Assembly (NCBI RefSeq): GCF_000182565.1
Contig: NW_015971542.1
Span: 382,976 to 446,975 of the forward strand
Length of the DNA: 64,000 nucleotides
Source of the DNA: Spizellomyces punctatus DAOM BR117
Taxonomy: Eukaryota; Chytridiomycota; Chytridiomycetes; Spizellomycetales; Spizellomycetaceae
Direction of reading: 5' to 3'
Within the stretch, counting starts at the first letter, position 1. Each line of letters starts with the position of its first letter. Below the pieces are notes generated by a model. The model saw only the letters and a list, made by a program, of their open reading frames with translations. It did no database searches and was not told the DNA's origin. Below, piece after piece: positions 34,152 through 45,446 of this stretch. The position numbers and the translations under genes were made by a program.

Positions 34152-37100
34152 TCAACCATTTTTTTCACCAACCGGAGGAGCCACCAGCGTCTTCCCTTTA
34201 TATTCCACCACCTTATGCAGCCCACCATCCTTCTTTCTAATCAAGGCTTCGAGTTTGTCACCATCGCACAGGACGCAAGTATATTTTGCATCAGGTTCTT
34301 CCACGAGTTGTTGATATCTCTTCTCAGTGAGCTCCGGGTCACATCCAACATGAATCCATCTAGCAAAACGGCAGGCGTGAGGAAGTAACCTATGGCAATC
34401 AGCTACTGATCCACTTACCGGTCGCATGAATCACAACAGGCCATTTCGGTATCATCATCTTCTGAATAGACATGCATGCATAACGGACAAAACTTATCCC
34501 GCTCGAATGAAACATAGCAATCCTCACAGTATGTGCAAATGTATGTGCCATAGGAGGTCCTTGACTCATGGCGCGCAGGTGGTACGATGGCATGCTTCCA
34601 GTTCATTTCCGCAGAAGCCTGGCCTTTAATTGGCGGTGGCGGTCGAGCTTTGCACGAGATGCAAACAGCACACTGTTCGCACAGCCAGTTGCCCTCTGGT
34701 GCCCCATCTAATGGAGGCGTGAGGCAGTAGGTGTGATAACCTTCATGCCAGGAACAATAATGAGAAGGGAGTGGCAAATGTGTATATCAACCCATGGGAC
34801 TTAGCCATCATCGATAACCCACCTCTATCACATGTATCGCAAAACAACAGCTTGTCATCATCGCCTGCTTGGTTGCATATAACGCAGGTCTTACAGTCGC
34901 TGCAATGCCACTTGTAAGTCTGTGCCTTGCAGATTAGAACAGCGTCATCGAAATCAATGCATGAAGGGTGGTGTTTGGTTTTGCAGGAAGCGCATGTGAG
35001 CATCGCGACGGGAAGGACCTTTTTGATTGGATGCTTTGGCATTATGCTGTGACAATGCACGCAAGCGTCGGGGTTTCTACTTGGCTGTTCGGCCTGACAT
35101 CAGCACGCAGGAATATATTTAGAACGATACTAGACCGAAACTGGACAGTATGATTATTCAAGTACACACCGCTTTGACGTGGTACAAGCATTTCTCTCCT
35201 GCATTGTAGACTGGTCTTTTGCATCCTAGACCAGATCTAGTGATCTCACCGCACACATGCTCCAGGTGTCTGATCCTGCCGGATAGCTGAGGCTTTAACA
35301 ATGAGACATCAGCTGCGCGGTCGGAAGGGGATACAAAAGAAACCGGTAGTGTCCTTACAGTGGAAGTCTGTTCAGCCCCGGAAGCTGCATCGCTAGATGC
35401 AATGGTTGCGGGAAGCATCCGCAAGTCATTTCCCACTCCAACTGATAGATCCACGTGTGCGAACCGTTTTTGATAGCTTACAAGAGGCGTAAAATTAGAA
35501 CTACGTCGGAAAGTCCGTTGTTTGAATTTGAAAAGAAGCTTACATGGAGAAAGTGCCCTGATACTGACCAGGTATCACAGCAATGGGAAACTTTTCGTCG
35601 AGTTCTGGTATGGGCAAGTTGCACCATCCATCACTTGTGACCTCTTTCGAAAGCAGTTGCTGTTCTATTGTGAGAGGCGTCCGTAAGGTGCCTTGTTTGA
35701 CCTGTACAGATATATGTGTTGGTTGTGTTAAGCTGGGAATCTGCTCGATATTGGTGTGGCTGTCTAAAAACGTTCGCGGTCGCTGCATAATTAGCCGTCG
35801 GTTGAAGTCTGCGGCAGATGCAGCGCGTCGGTAGAGGTGGTCATCTCCGTTCAACGAGGCGGGAATTTCGACCCGTGAACCAGAAGCAAAGCGATGGAGA
35901 ACTTCACGTTCCTGAACAGAAAGTCTGCTGGCTTGACGACGAAGTGCCGTGCTCTCACGTGTTGAGGGCGTTTTAAGCTCTGCTTTGGGTTTAACAGGTT
36001 GTTCTTCTGGTTCAGGTTCCGGCTCTTCTGGAGGCTCCTCCTGATCGCCAACCCAATAATCATCCCGAATAGCCCGACCTCTTTTGATCGCTTTATGCCC
36101 AAAAGCGCGAAATATACTACGTGCTGTCGCAATTGAAACCGGACGACGTCGCAATTGGCCTGGTAGCAAGCCAGCTTCCTCTAGAAATTTTTTGTCTTCA
36201 TCAGTACCTTGGATCCGGGTGATGTGAGGGTTTTTGAGAAAGAAAATGTATGTATCCCGGTATTGCAGCGTTTTTGCAATGTCCACAGTCAGCATATATC
36301 TTCTTGTGGGGTGACGAGGTAAGGTAAATGTCTTTATTCTGAAATCTCGGCCTACGGACAAGCGAGCCGTCAGGAATCTGTTCAAGTAAAGCCTAGCACC
36401 GAAGTTTGAACAAACTAACCTCCCAGTAGCTCTCCGTCCTTTGTGATTTTAAGCTCTCCTTTCTCATCACACTCCGATTCTGGATCCTCATCTTCAACAT
36501 TCTTAACTCCTAGTATATCTCGCGTATCGGACGTTTCCTCCTGGGCTCCTTTGGCTGCCTTCACTCTCGCTGCCGAAGTTACAGCAGACGGTCGGCGCCC
36601 CCTCCGCGATGGGGTCCCTTCCGCTTCCGCTAGAGCCTTCACGCGAGTGCCTCGTCTGTTTTCAAATTCCTCATCTCTAAGTTCCTCATCTTTATCCAGT
36701 CCGTTGGCAGTAAAATTGTTATCTGAAAGATCATTCTGGTTTTCCTTCATTTCGTCCATATCCATTGACTCCATGTCCTCCTCGTCACCCTCCACAAACT
36801 CGTCCGACAATGAGAAGGCGTCCCGAATCCTTCTCCCTGCAGTCGCGCCACTCTTCCGTATTGATCTGCGTCCCGGTGAATCGGCGGCACCGTTTTCACT
36901 ATCATTTTTTCTCCGACCTCGTTTGCTGGTGGGGGTACTGTCCTCTTCCTCGCTGGTGGCGTTTCGACGCTTTCTCTTGCGCCCGGATGGGGTAACAGGT
37001 GTTGACGGGCGAGCTCTACCGTTCTGATGCGATGATTTATTCTGCGACAAGATGAGATGTTGACGGATGAGATACAGCGATCGAAAATGTTTAAAACATC

Positions 37101-37477
37101 CCCTAAATCCCCATATTTCTGCCAACTGACTCTTACAGTATCAACCAGGCTACGTGGCTCTTCAGCAGAATTATGCTCTTGCCGGTCCGGAGGTGTCTGA
37201 GGAACCTCCGAGTCCGCCGAGGATATTTCGTCAACCTACAAAAAAAGGCCATTCACAAAGTCAGAGAATCTCTTTGACACAGAGGCTGACAAGCTGCACG
37301 CTGCAAGCGTCTGGCCAAGCGCTAATCGGCAACAGAGCGCAGCGGGGAGGAAGCGAAAGCACGGGGTGGCTTTGCTCGTGTGTGGAAGGGAAATACGCGT
37401 TCCCCCAACCCGACGCGGTTAACCTCAACCTGTGCTGATAAAATACTTGCCTCCATCTCCAGGTCTTCCACCGACAT
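34152..37477 (-). CDS. Rsc7/Swp82 domain fused to PHD fingers (SWI/SNF-type remodeller subunit)
   Basis: Predicted subunit of a SWI/SNF or RSC-type chromatin remodelling complex. The first exon (ATG at 37477, MSVEDLEME) seems to end in a GC donor (GCAAGT) joined to VDEISSADSEVPQ. A basic then acidic low-complexity region follows (37060-36430). The CRC-subunit domain starts DGELLGG, crosses an intron, and continues FRIKTFTLPRHPTRRYMLTVD, LQYRDTYIFFLKN and RSIFRAFG; it covers about 36440-36040. A later part (35840-35540) is conserved in the family, ending in a cysteine/histidine site CKRPVYNAGEKCLYH. The C-terminal third (35040-34152) has clustered CxxC/HxxC zinc ligands of at least three PHD fingers: CASCKTKHHPSC, CVICNQAGDDDKLLFCDTCDRG, then CPLCMHVYSEDDDTEMACCDSC. 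This joins a fungal subunit to finger modules like those of animal BAF45/PHF10. Budding yeast Rsc7 has no PHD. Confidence 0.87.
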
Positions 37478-38727
37478 ACCGATTCACTCGGTAGCAAACA
37501 CTTGGTTCAACAACGTACTAGCTGTGAGAGTTACGCTTGGTCCATCCGCTCAGAAGGACAGACAGGAAAGCACAGGACGAAGGAAAGCTTCTGGGGAAGA
37601 CCAAAGGGGCCTCGTTCTGGTCTCACCCATTCACTTTCAAGAGCACGTGATGCGCCTCGTCACGTGATTCGGACAGGGCTGCAGGTTGGCAACTACGAAC
37701 ACAGCACATATCTTTCTAGAGACGATCGATTAGAGATGCAAAAGAACGCTCGCTGACAATATTGATTTTGATTAAAAGCACAAGATGTAAGTATGTTATT
37801 GGTCAACAACGATCCTATCTCAAAATGTCGGCTACACGGGTATTAAAGTCTGCGACATTGGCGGTAACCTTGATACAGTCTCCAATGAAAACCAACGGAT
37901 CAAAGCACTTGTCCCATTTCTGGTAAAGTCTTAAACACAAATATACCTTTCCGCGGTGTCCTCTTCGTTCTCGTCCATTCGTGTTCGTTTGAAAAATGTA
38001 CATAGTGAAAAGGGAAATTGGACGATAAATTGAGACACCAATGGGCACGGTTAACCATGGCTCACACAAGTATGGGTGGGCAAACCAGGGACTTTGATGA
38101 CTGTCAAATCATAATCCATAACCAGTCCGCTGGGAAAGGTTGGGTGAATCATCATGGGGTGACTGTTGACCGACCTAATTTCGCACTTCTTTCAGCTACT
38201 CATCTTAGATGGATGGCCAGTATTGCGGAGTCCAGTCGGAGAACTAAATGTATTGGACAGCGAACCTCTGTATGACAGAATGTAATTGCATTTTAGTCTT
38301 GTTCATTATGGTTGATACAGCGAGGATTACTCGCAAACAAATCGCTGAATATGAATCTACAATGGCCACTTGCATGTTGATTACTTTGTGTAACGTGTCT
38401 TCAGCATATCTTGGTCTTTGAACGGCTCCATTCATTTTGCTTGCGGGGCTTACATTGCTCAACTCCAGGATACGTATCCTCCAAATGGAAAGAACAATAG
38501 AAGATAATAGAATTCTATTTCGGAGCTTACAAGTACACTCTCCTGCTTTATTTTGATTTTGCATATGTCACCTATTGATGGGTAGCCCTCATTGGCCTGT
38601 ATTCAGCATGAGACTAAAAATAACTGCGGGATACCGTAAGGGTACGGACAATTACCGTGGGCTCTTTTGACCGTTACGCTTCGGAATATCAAGCCTATGG
38701 TTGTCTACCTTTGTCAATTGGCGTGCA
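37478..38727. other. Long intergenic region
   Basis: About 1.25 kb between two divergent genes. Open frames of 60-100 codons on both strands have no recognisable content. No repeats or RNA gene were seen. Confidence 0.45.
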
Positions 38728-40766
38728 ATGGCGGAAATTCTGCAATCCAACTACATAGGCGATGAGCACATTGGCCATACAACGAGCGATAGGAAATTAG
38801 AGGAGGAGAATGCTGCGACCTGCTTGAGGTACAAGAACCTTAATCCCTCAAAGGCATCGCTCTTCAAACCTGGTTTCGAGCCAACCCAGCATACCAGAAC
38901 GTGTGGTACCATCGCAATATGTTTTGAAGTTTTCACCATTATCGTTTGCCTGGGTACCTATGTCATCGGATCACAAGGCTATCTTAAAGTCGCTGCCTTT
39001 GATACTTTTTTCACAAAATCCATAGGGGGATTTATGGTCGGAGTCGTTGTGCAGATAGCTTTAGTTGCACCATTGAAGCTTGGCCGTAAAATGAGTCAGA
39101 TATGGTTTGGAAGGCGGCTATTGAAGGGAGGAATGAAGGTTAGAGAGTTGATTACAGCTTGGAGTCTGATTTATAGCAATTCGTATCGAGGGGTGGAGGA
39201 TGTTTGGAGGGGTCTTAGCCCTATAGCTGGATTTCTCCTGCTCTTATACCTTGGTGAGATAATTGTGCTCGGTAGGTGGCCTGGATGTAGCGATTTGCTG
39301 TTGTTGAGACTACCCGAGTTATTCTTATTTTTTTGTTGCGAATTCCAGGCACAATTGGCTCGCTTTACTATACTGTGCCTATCTGGAACATGAAAGCCAG
39401 TGGACCTATGCCATACTTCACATTTCCCAATGTGACTCCTACTACGGTCGATGAAGCCGGTTTTGCAATGGATTGCAGTCAGCGTGCGGGCGTGTCTGTC
39501 GGACGCTTGCTGGATCCTCTTGTTCGACAAGGGATCCTAGTTCCCAATTCCACGTACGCGCAATGCGATTCCACCCACTGCACTGCATCGGAGACTGTGA
39601 TTGTGTCAAGCTTTACCGTCCCATTCACCGGGCGAACGGCGGCTCCGGCGCCGATGATGGATTGGACAGATTTAAAACCTGGGAATATAGTGAAAGGGAA
39701 AATGACGTCCTTAACCGCCACTGCAGACTGCCGCCCCTCGAAACTCAACTTAACAGATTACGAATTGTATATTGACGTCGATGAAGGGCCTGCACAGTAC
39801 TTGTACATCTTCAATCCCTGGGCTGTCACGAACCCAGCAATGCAAACCCCCCAATTGCAATTGCTGAGCCTTGCTGCAGAACAAACGGATCCATACGTGG
39901 CACCGAATGGACAGATGTACATCGGCATGATGGCCTACAATTTCCCGGAGAGTTTTGCGCATATGACTTGGAATCCTGACGTAGGTGGCAGAAATGCCAG
40001 CAGCGTCATCTGCACAATCGGAATCGAAACTGGCATCGCCAACGTAGAAGTTTTGATGGAACATCTGACCCCAACCCGGGTGGCCCGTATCCTGTCTGTC
40101 ACGGAGATGTCACCACAGACGCCGTATGACATGTCACCTGGCACTCCGGGGTATCTAGGAGCGTACTTCCTTGGGCAAACCTACGGATTCTTCTCGTGCG
40201 ATATTTCCCCTTGTGATTTCACCGGTACCACACCACCTCCCTTTGATATGATGACAGGATTCTTCGACAGTACAGACGACGGTCATGGCTTTGTCTTGGA
40301 TTATGACACTCAGATGGAGAAGTTTACCGCGGCGCTGGTGAAGCTTACCGTCTCTGTTATGCCTGTTTTCCTAATTCCCGATGCGGATCCTTTACATGAT
40401 CAGTCGACGTTAACGGTTTGGAGCAACGACGTCGTGTCCATCATATACACAACCCTTGCATGCAACCTTCTCCTCCTCACGGGATCTTTGAGTGGGGTCT
40501 GTTTATTGATATTACACATTTTAACGGGTTTGTGGACTCGGCGGGGCCCAAACAGTAAATATTGGACCACGTTTGGACCCACTTTCTGGATGACGGAATC
40601 TGTATATGCACTGTTGCAAGCATTGCATTTAACCGAACTCGTTAATCCTCCAAGCTTAACGCAGGTGCCTCCCAAAACCTTGAAAAAGGCACTCACCAAT
40701 GAGTATTTAATTGTGGGTGCTATCGACAGCAGTGGTGCTTTGTCAGTAGATGTTAAACAGAAGTAG
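38728..40766 (+). CDS. Uncharacterised membrane protein with large luminal/extracellular domain
   Basis: Family not recognised. Two exons join cleanly (GTAGGT donor near 39271, TTCCAG acceptor near 39350), giving about 650 residues. The start is the ATG at 38728. A short polar N-terminus is followed by three hydrophobic segments (about residues 65-90, 105-130 and 160-185). A domain of about 350 residues follows, rich in T, P and Asn with several NxS/T sites and pairs of cysteines (CDSTHC, SCDISPC). One long hydrophobic segment near the C-terminus (VSIIYTTLACNLLLLTGSL) precedes a cytoplasmic tail of about 80 residues. The topology suggests a surface or endomembrane protein with a glycosylated outer domain. 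Confidence 0.8.
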
Positions 40767-41241
40767 GTTTAGCGAACATCGACCCAGTGTTTCAATAAAC
40801 CTGACGCTTGACTAGGAGGGTCAATATATTAGAGAAAAACCATAGATAGGACAAACGGGTATATAATAATAATTTAGAATCGAAATTCTCATGTATACAA
40901 TGCACACTGAGCGAATCCGGAATGCAAAGGCACAGTCGTAACGGATATGATACACAGCGGGGTATTCTCTTGCTTTCACAAAAACAGAACAACATACAAC
41001 AAATGAACAAACACAAACCTCAACAAGATGCACATTCAAAGAAAAACATTCAAGGAACAACGTGCACTGTCGAGGTCTTCGAATCAATAAATACAATGGA
41101 AGAACACAGCAGAAGAAAAAAACAAAATGTACTGGAGAGCCCTATCAACAAAACATCCACCGACAAGCTCCACTCAAATGAATCACGGAAGTCCTCATGG
41201 CCGCCAATCGATTTTGCTTTGACGAGCGCCGATAATGCTCG
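40767..41241. other. Intergenic, convergent 3' ends
   Basis: About 475 bases, AT-rich, between two stop codons. It probably holds the 3' ends of both transcripts. No gene seen. Confidence 0.5.
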
Positions 41242-44200
41242 TCAAGCCGCTGTTTTTGTCGCTGGCAAATGAGGTGATAGACCAGGATGTCCGGAACCAA
41301 TGACAGGTGTTGGACCGTTCTCCTTGTCGCTCGGATTGGCGCTATCAGTATTCGGTGGCACCCCTTGGATGACCGTTGACGTCGTTGGCGTGCCAGGAAC
41401 AGAGGTGCCTGCTTTCGCAAGCTGGTGCAGTTGGGCCGGAGAGTTGGCTACGCCTGATGTGTTGTCCGTACCTTGACTGGCGGACTGGGCAGCGCTCATT
41501 GACGTGTTATAGGCAATCCCGTTGATCCCTGCGATACCATTGGCAGCAGGCACGCCGTTGATTCCTGCATCTGAGACCGTTGGCAGAGCACCGGCTGCCA
41601 CCGCCTTGAGTTTTTGCTGATTCAAAAGATGCTGTTGAAGGCTGATGGACCCGGGCGATAGATGGCTTTGTTGTTGTTGCTGTTGCTGGTGTTGTTGCTG
41701 CTGCTGGGCCAAGTATGCTTGAACCTGAGCAGGGGTAAGCTGTGTATTCTGAATCGCTCCGAGGGTGGCTTGATTAAGCCCTCCCATCCTGAGACTCGTT
41801 TGCATTGCCACTTGGGCTCTGGCTTGCTGTTGAATAGTGATGGGACTCATTGGACTGTTCAGATGTTGATAGTAAAAGAGCTGCTGCGCGGTGAAGCCGT
41901 TGGGAGTGGGTGATATAAGTCCGGGAGTGAGGTTGGACGCCTGTTGTTGCTGTTGCTGTGGCTGCTGTTGAGTCTGCTGTAGTGCTGGCTGTTGTTGGGT
42001 TTGCTGTTGTTGGCGTTGCTGCTGTTGCTGCTGCGCGATCTGTTGCTGCTGAAGTAGGCGGTATTGTTGTTGCAGGCGCAGCTGCTGCTGCAGGTGCTGC
42101 TGCTTGGCCTGGTTGTTGAGAACTGCGGCATTGAGGTTGTTTGCGACAACCTGTTGTACAGTCGTCCCTTGCATACCGGGATGATTTGCCAAGGATACCG
42201 ATCCTTGACCCATCATGTTTGTACCGGTGGCAAATGACGTGGCGAGCCTTGGTGACGGAGAGGCCTGCACATTTGTCGCCGCTGTAACAGAGGTAGTCGG
42301 AGCCATCAAAGGCGTTCCCATATTACCATTTGGTAAGCTCGTGGCACTCGGAATCGGGGAAACGGTGGAAGCGGACACGGTTGACGCGGCAAGCCCTACG
42401 GCTGCGCTGGAAGGCACCGGTGTTCCGCCATTGGCCGATGCCATGTGCATCTGCTGTTGCTGTTGAGCAAGCGCGGCCTGCTGGGCGGCTTGTATTTGCG
42501 CGTAATGCTGTTGTGTTTGCTGCGCTTGGCGTTGAGCTTGCTGCATCATGGCTTTAATGATCGTTTGCTTGGGATCCAACTGTTCTTGCGCTTTCTTCTT
42601 CTGTGCGTTGACACTTGGCGGCTTCGCCGCTGGATCACCGACCTTAGTGAGCCGCTTCTTGGCCAGTCCATTTACGCCCATTGCACCAACAGCGGAGCCT
42701 GGCAACGGTACAGACTGAGTTCGTACGACTTGAGGTGGTGGTGGTGGTACTTCCTCAGCACGCTGTGCAGCTGTAAGCGGTTGTGGTGCAATTTGCTTTG
42801 GGTGCGCGGGTCGATTCATCAGAGAAAGAATCTCATCTTCTCCCTTCGGGCCAATGTTAAATACCCGATATGCAATTGCGCTACAGTTGGTCGTTAGAAA
42901 AATACAGACTAAGCCGTTGACAAAAAGCCTGTTCTGAAACAAACCTTGCACTATCATCCAGATCCACGACAGACTCTTCATCAACTTCATCGTCGCTATT
43001 GTCAAATCGCCAACGTTGGGCAGAAGCTCCCAAGGCTTCAACCTCGGCGACCAGTTGCTGTAGTTTCCGATGTCGAAGACGAACACCCATTGGAAGCGTC
43101 TTCCCACCTGCATGGGACATCCACGCCTTCTGCTTCACATGTCGATCCAGTAAAATGCGCCCGCCTCTCCCCAAACGTCGTCGACCATATGCTACCCGGA
43201 TGCAACTTTCTTCTTCATCTGAGGAGGCATCGCTGTGGAAAAGTAATGCTTGCAGATCGCGCCGCCAGTAACGTGCCGCTTGACTTCTTCGTGGTGGACG
43301 GTATGGGTTCTATGGAGAGCGTGATCTAATGGTCAGCACATTTTCCTCAGTCAAGAGATCCACGAATATCGCATCATTACCTCTGTGATATCCGCCCATC
43401 CTTGACCCTCTTCCACCACCTTTTTTCGGCGAGCTTTTCCTTCAGGTGTTGACGAATCATAGTCGGCACCAGACTCATGCAGCTTACTTTCGATGGCCTG
43501 CACCATTTGCGCAGCTGACCTGATAGCGGCCGGAGGTATCCGTATCTTCTTGACAGGTTCGTCTCTGCAAAACGATCATATAAACGTGAGTTTGGAGAAT
43601 TCGCCTAGCTGGCTCTGTATATCCCCACATACCGAGAGTCAACCCCCTTCAGCTTTTTACGACGCACGTCCGGACTGACATCGCTTTCCTTCTCGGATGT
43701 TACAATACCAAGTTTCTTTTTGAGTCGTCGAACAAGAACTCTTTGTTCGAATATCAAATGCTCCAGTACGATGCTCTCCTTCCTGGCCGCTTCCCGATTT
43801 GTGATCATCTCGAGAATTTGCTTGGCCCGGTTCATTTCGTCTCGAAGACGACGAAGTTTTTCCAGAGAATGGGTGTCCGTCCGTCGCGGTCGTCGAAGAG
43901 TCTTGACTTCTCGTCGCCTAAAGCAGACGTACGGGTCATTGTCTGGTTTCAACAACCAATCTTCAGAAAGCTGCGTGTATATGCAATTGAGTATTCCACC
44001 AAGCCATTTCGCTTCAATAACACAAAGATTGCTACCTTTAGCTTTGGTTGGACTGCTTGCCCGCCCCGCACAACATAGCGGCGATGTCTCCAATGTGGAT
44101 ATACCGCAGAGATAGCTGCTGTTTGTGCCATTAGACTCGGCTCCTCCCGGCTAATGAAGCGTTGGCACTCTTCCAACGTCGGTGGCTCGCCAGACACCTG

Positions 44201-44988
44201 TTTGCGATAAATGAATTCAGTATACAGACAATTGTTGGACAGACATTGGAATTTCGAAATATACCTTATCATCCCCAGCAAGCTCCAGTGCCCACATAAT
44301 ATTTTCAAACTGAGCTTCATCCAGCTCTGCTTCCGGTGGCAATTCCCCATCGTCAATCTTTTGTCGATGTTCCGAAAGGAAAGTATCATCCACCTCGTCC
44401 AAATTGTAAGGACAGCCGATGACATCTTCTATCCCAGTCGAAAACCGAATGAGTGACGGCGGTTGATGAAATGTACTAGAGTAAAAGCGACTGTAATCGC
44501 TAATGACTCTGGAGGCATCGGGTGTTGGGATGATAACCTGCTCGTGAATACGGCCCGTTTGATTGGCGATCAAGGCGGCCTGAAGATGGTGCTCCTAAAT
44601 ATGCAAGGTGTCATGTCAATATCCATGGCCAACAATATATATTTTCTAATGGTCCAACGATGAAGCATAAATAATTCAACGACCGAACGCGATCATAAAG
44701 TCCGACGCGCCACTATGCATGTCATCAAAGGGGAAATTTTTTTCCAATGATTGGGCCCCAGCGTGGCAACCAAGGGCGAAATGGCGATGAAGGCAATGCA
44801 TAAACTCAATTAACAGCAAGACTAACCTCTTCCTCCTCCTTCTCTACACCAGTAGCAACTTGTAGTATGGCCCTGTTGAGAGAGGATGACTCGTCCAGGT
44901 CGGGAACCTCATGGTAGCGGTAGACTAGGAGGGCTTTCTTCACGTCGACCTTACGTGACCTCAGGCCCGCAGTCTGTCCTGACACCAT
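41242..44988 (-). CDS. EPL1: Enhancer of polycomb-like protein, NuA4 subunit Epl1
   Basis: Scaffold that holds the Esa1 acetyltransferase module of NuA4 on nucleosomes. The start is the ATG at 44988 (MVSGQTAGLRSRKVDVKKAL), which is the EPcA N-terminus. Later exons carry HEQVIIPTPDASRVI, YSSTFHQPPSLIRFS, then DEVDDTFLSEHRQK. The exon at 44093-43680 has DPYVCFRRREVKTLRRPRRTD with a basic helix after it (LRRLRDEMNRAKQILEMI). The C-terminal exon (about 42890-41242) is low-complexity and Q/A/N/T-rich, encoded largely by CAG/CAA. About 1,000 residues, longer than yeast Epl1 because of the Q-rich tail. It is divergent with the RRM gene. Confidence 0.93.
41640..42110 (-). repeat. CAG/CAA-rich polyglutamine tracts in EPL1
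   Basis: Runs of CTG, TTG and GTT on the plus strand encode repeated Gln blocks on the minus strand. The densest parts are 41665-41710 and 41940-42110. Mixed CAG/CAA codons are present, which makes the tracts less prone to slippage than pure CAG. Confidence 0.9.
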
Positions 44989-45446
44989 GTCGAGGGTAGG
45001 GGAAATGTCGCGAGATTACTTTTCTGGAGGGCTCATGAGATGCGCAGACGGCGTGGCTACTTGGTGCCCTAGGGTATCGAGGGTGGTTATTCTACTCCTG
45101 TCCGTGTCAAAATCGGTTGCAAATGGCGGTTATTCTCGTCGTGTTTTCTTTGGCCGTCGTCGTTTGTTTTGAATATGCGCGGGAAGGCTCTTTTCGTAAT
45201 AATGATAAGAGAATACAAATCACATTGATTGGAGGAAAAAAAAGGGGAGCGCGTTTTTCGTCCTTTGGGGGAAGTTTCAAAGGGTCGAACCGCTCGTTGT
45301 TGCCATGGTGATTTGGACGACTGCGGAGGGATGATAAAGGGGATTGTAAATGAGATGATAAATAGGTGATATTCCTTTTGCCCAACAACAAGGAGAGCTG
45401 GTGACTCGGACGGTGGTTGTCTCCATCTAACTTTGTCATCGTTTCA
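44989..45446. other. Divergent promoter region, EPL1 / RRM gene
   Basis: About 458 bases between two start codons. Contains a T/G-rich block near 45130-45170 and an A-rich run near 45236. No gene seen. Confidence 0.5.

Noticed and set aside
36443-37027. 194-codon serine-rich plus-strand frame
   Set aside because: Antisense shadow of the low-complexity acidic/basic region of the Rsc7-PHD gene.
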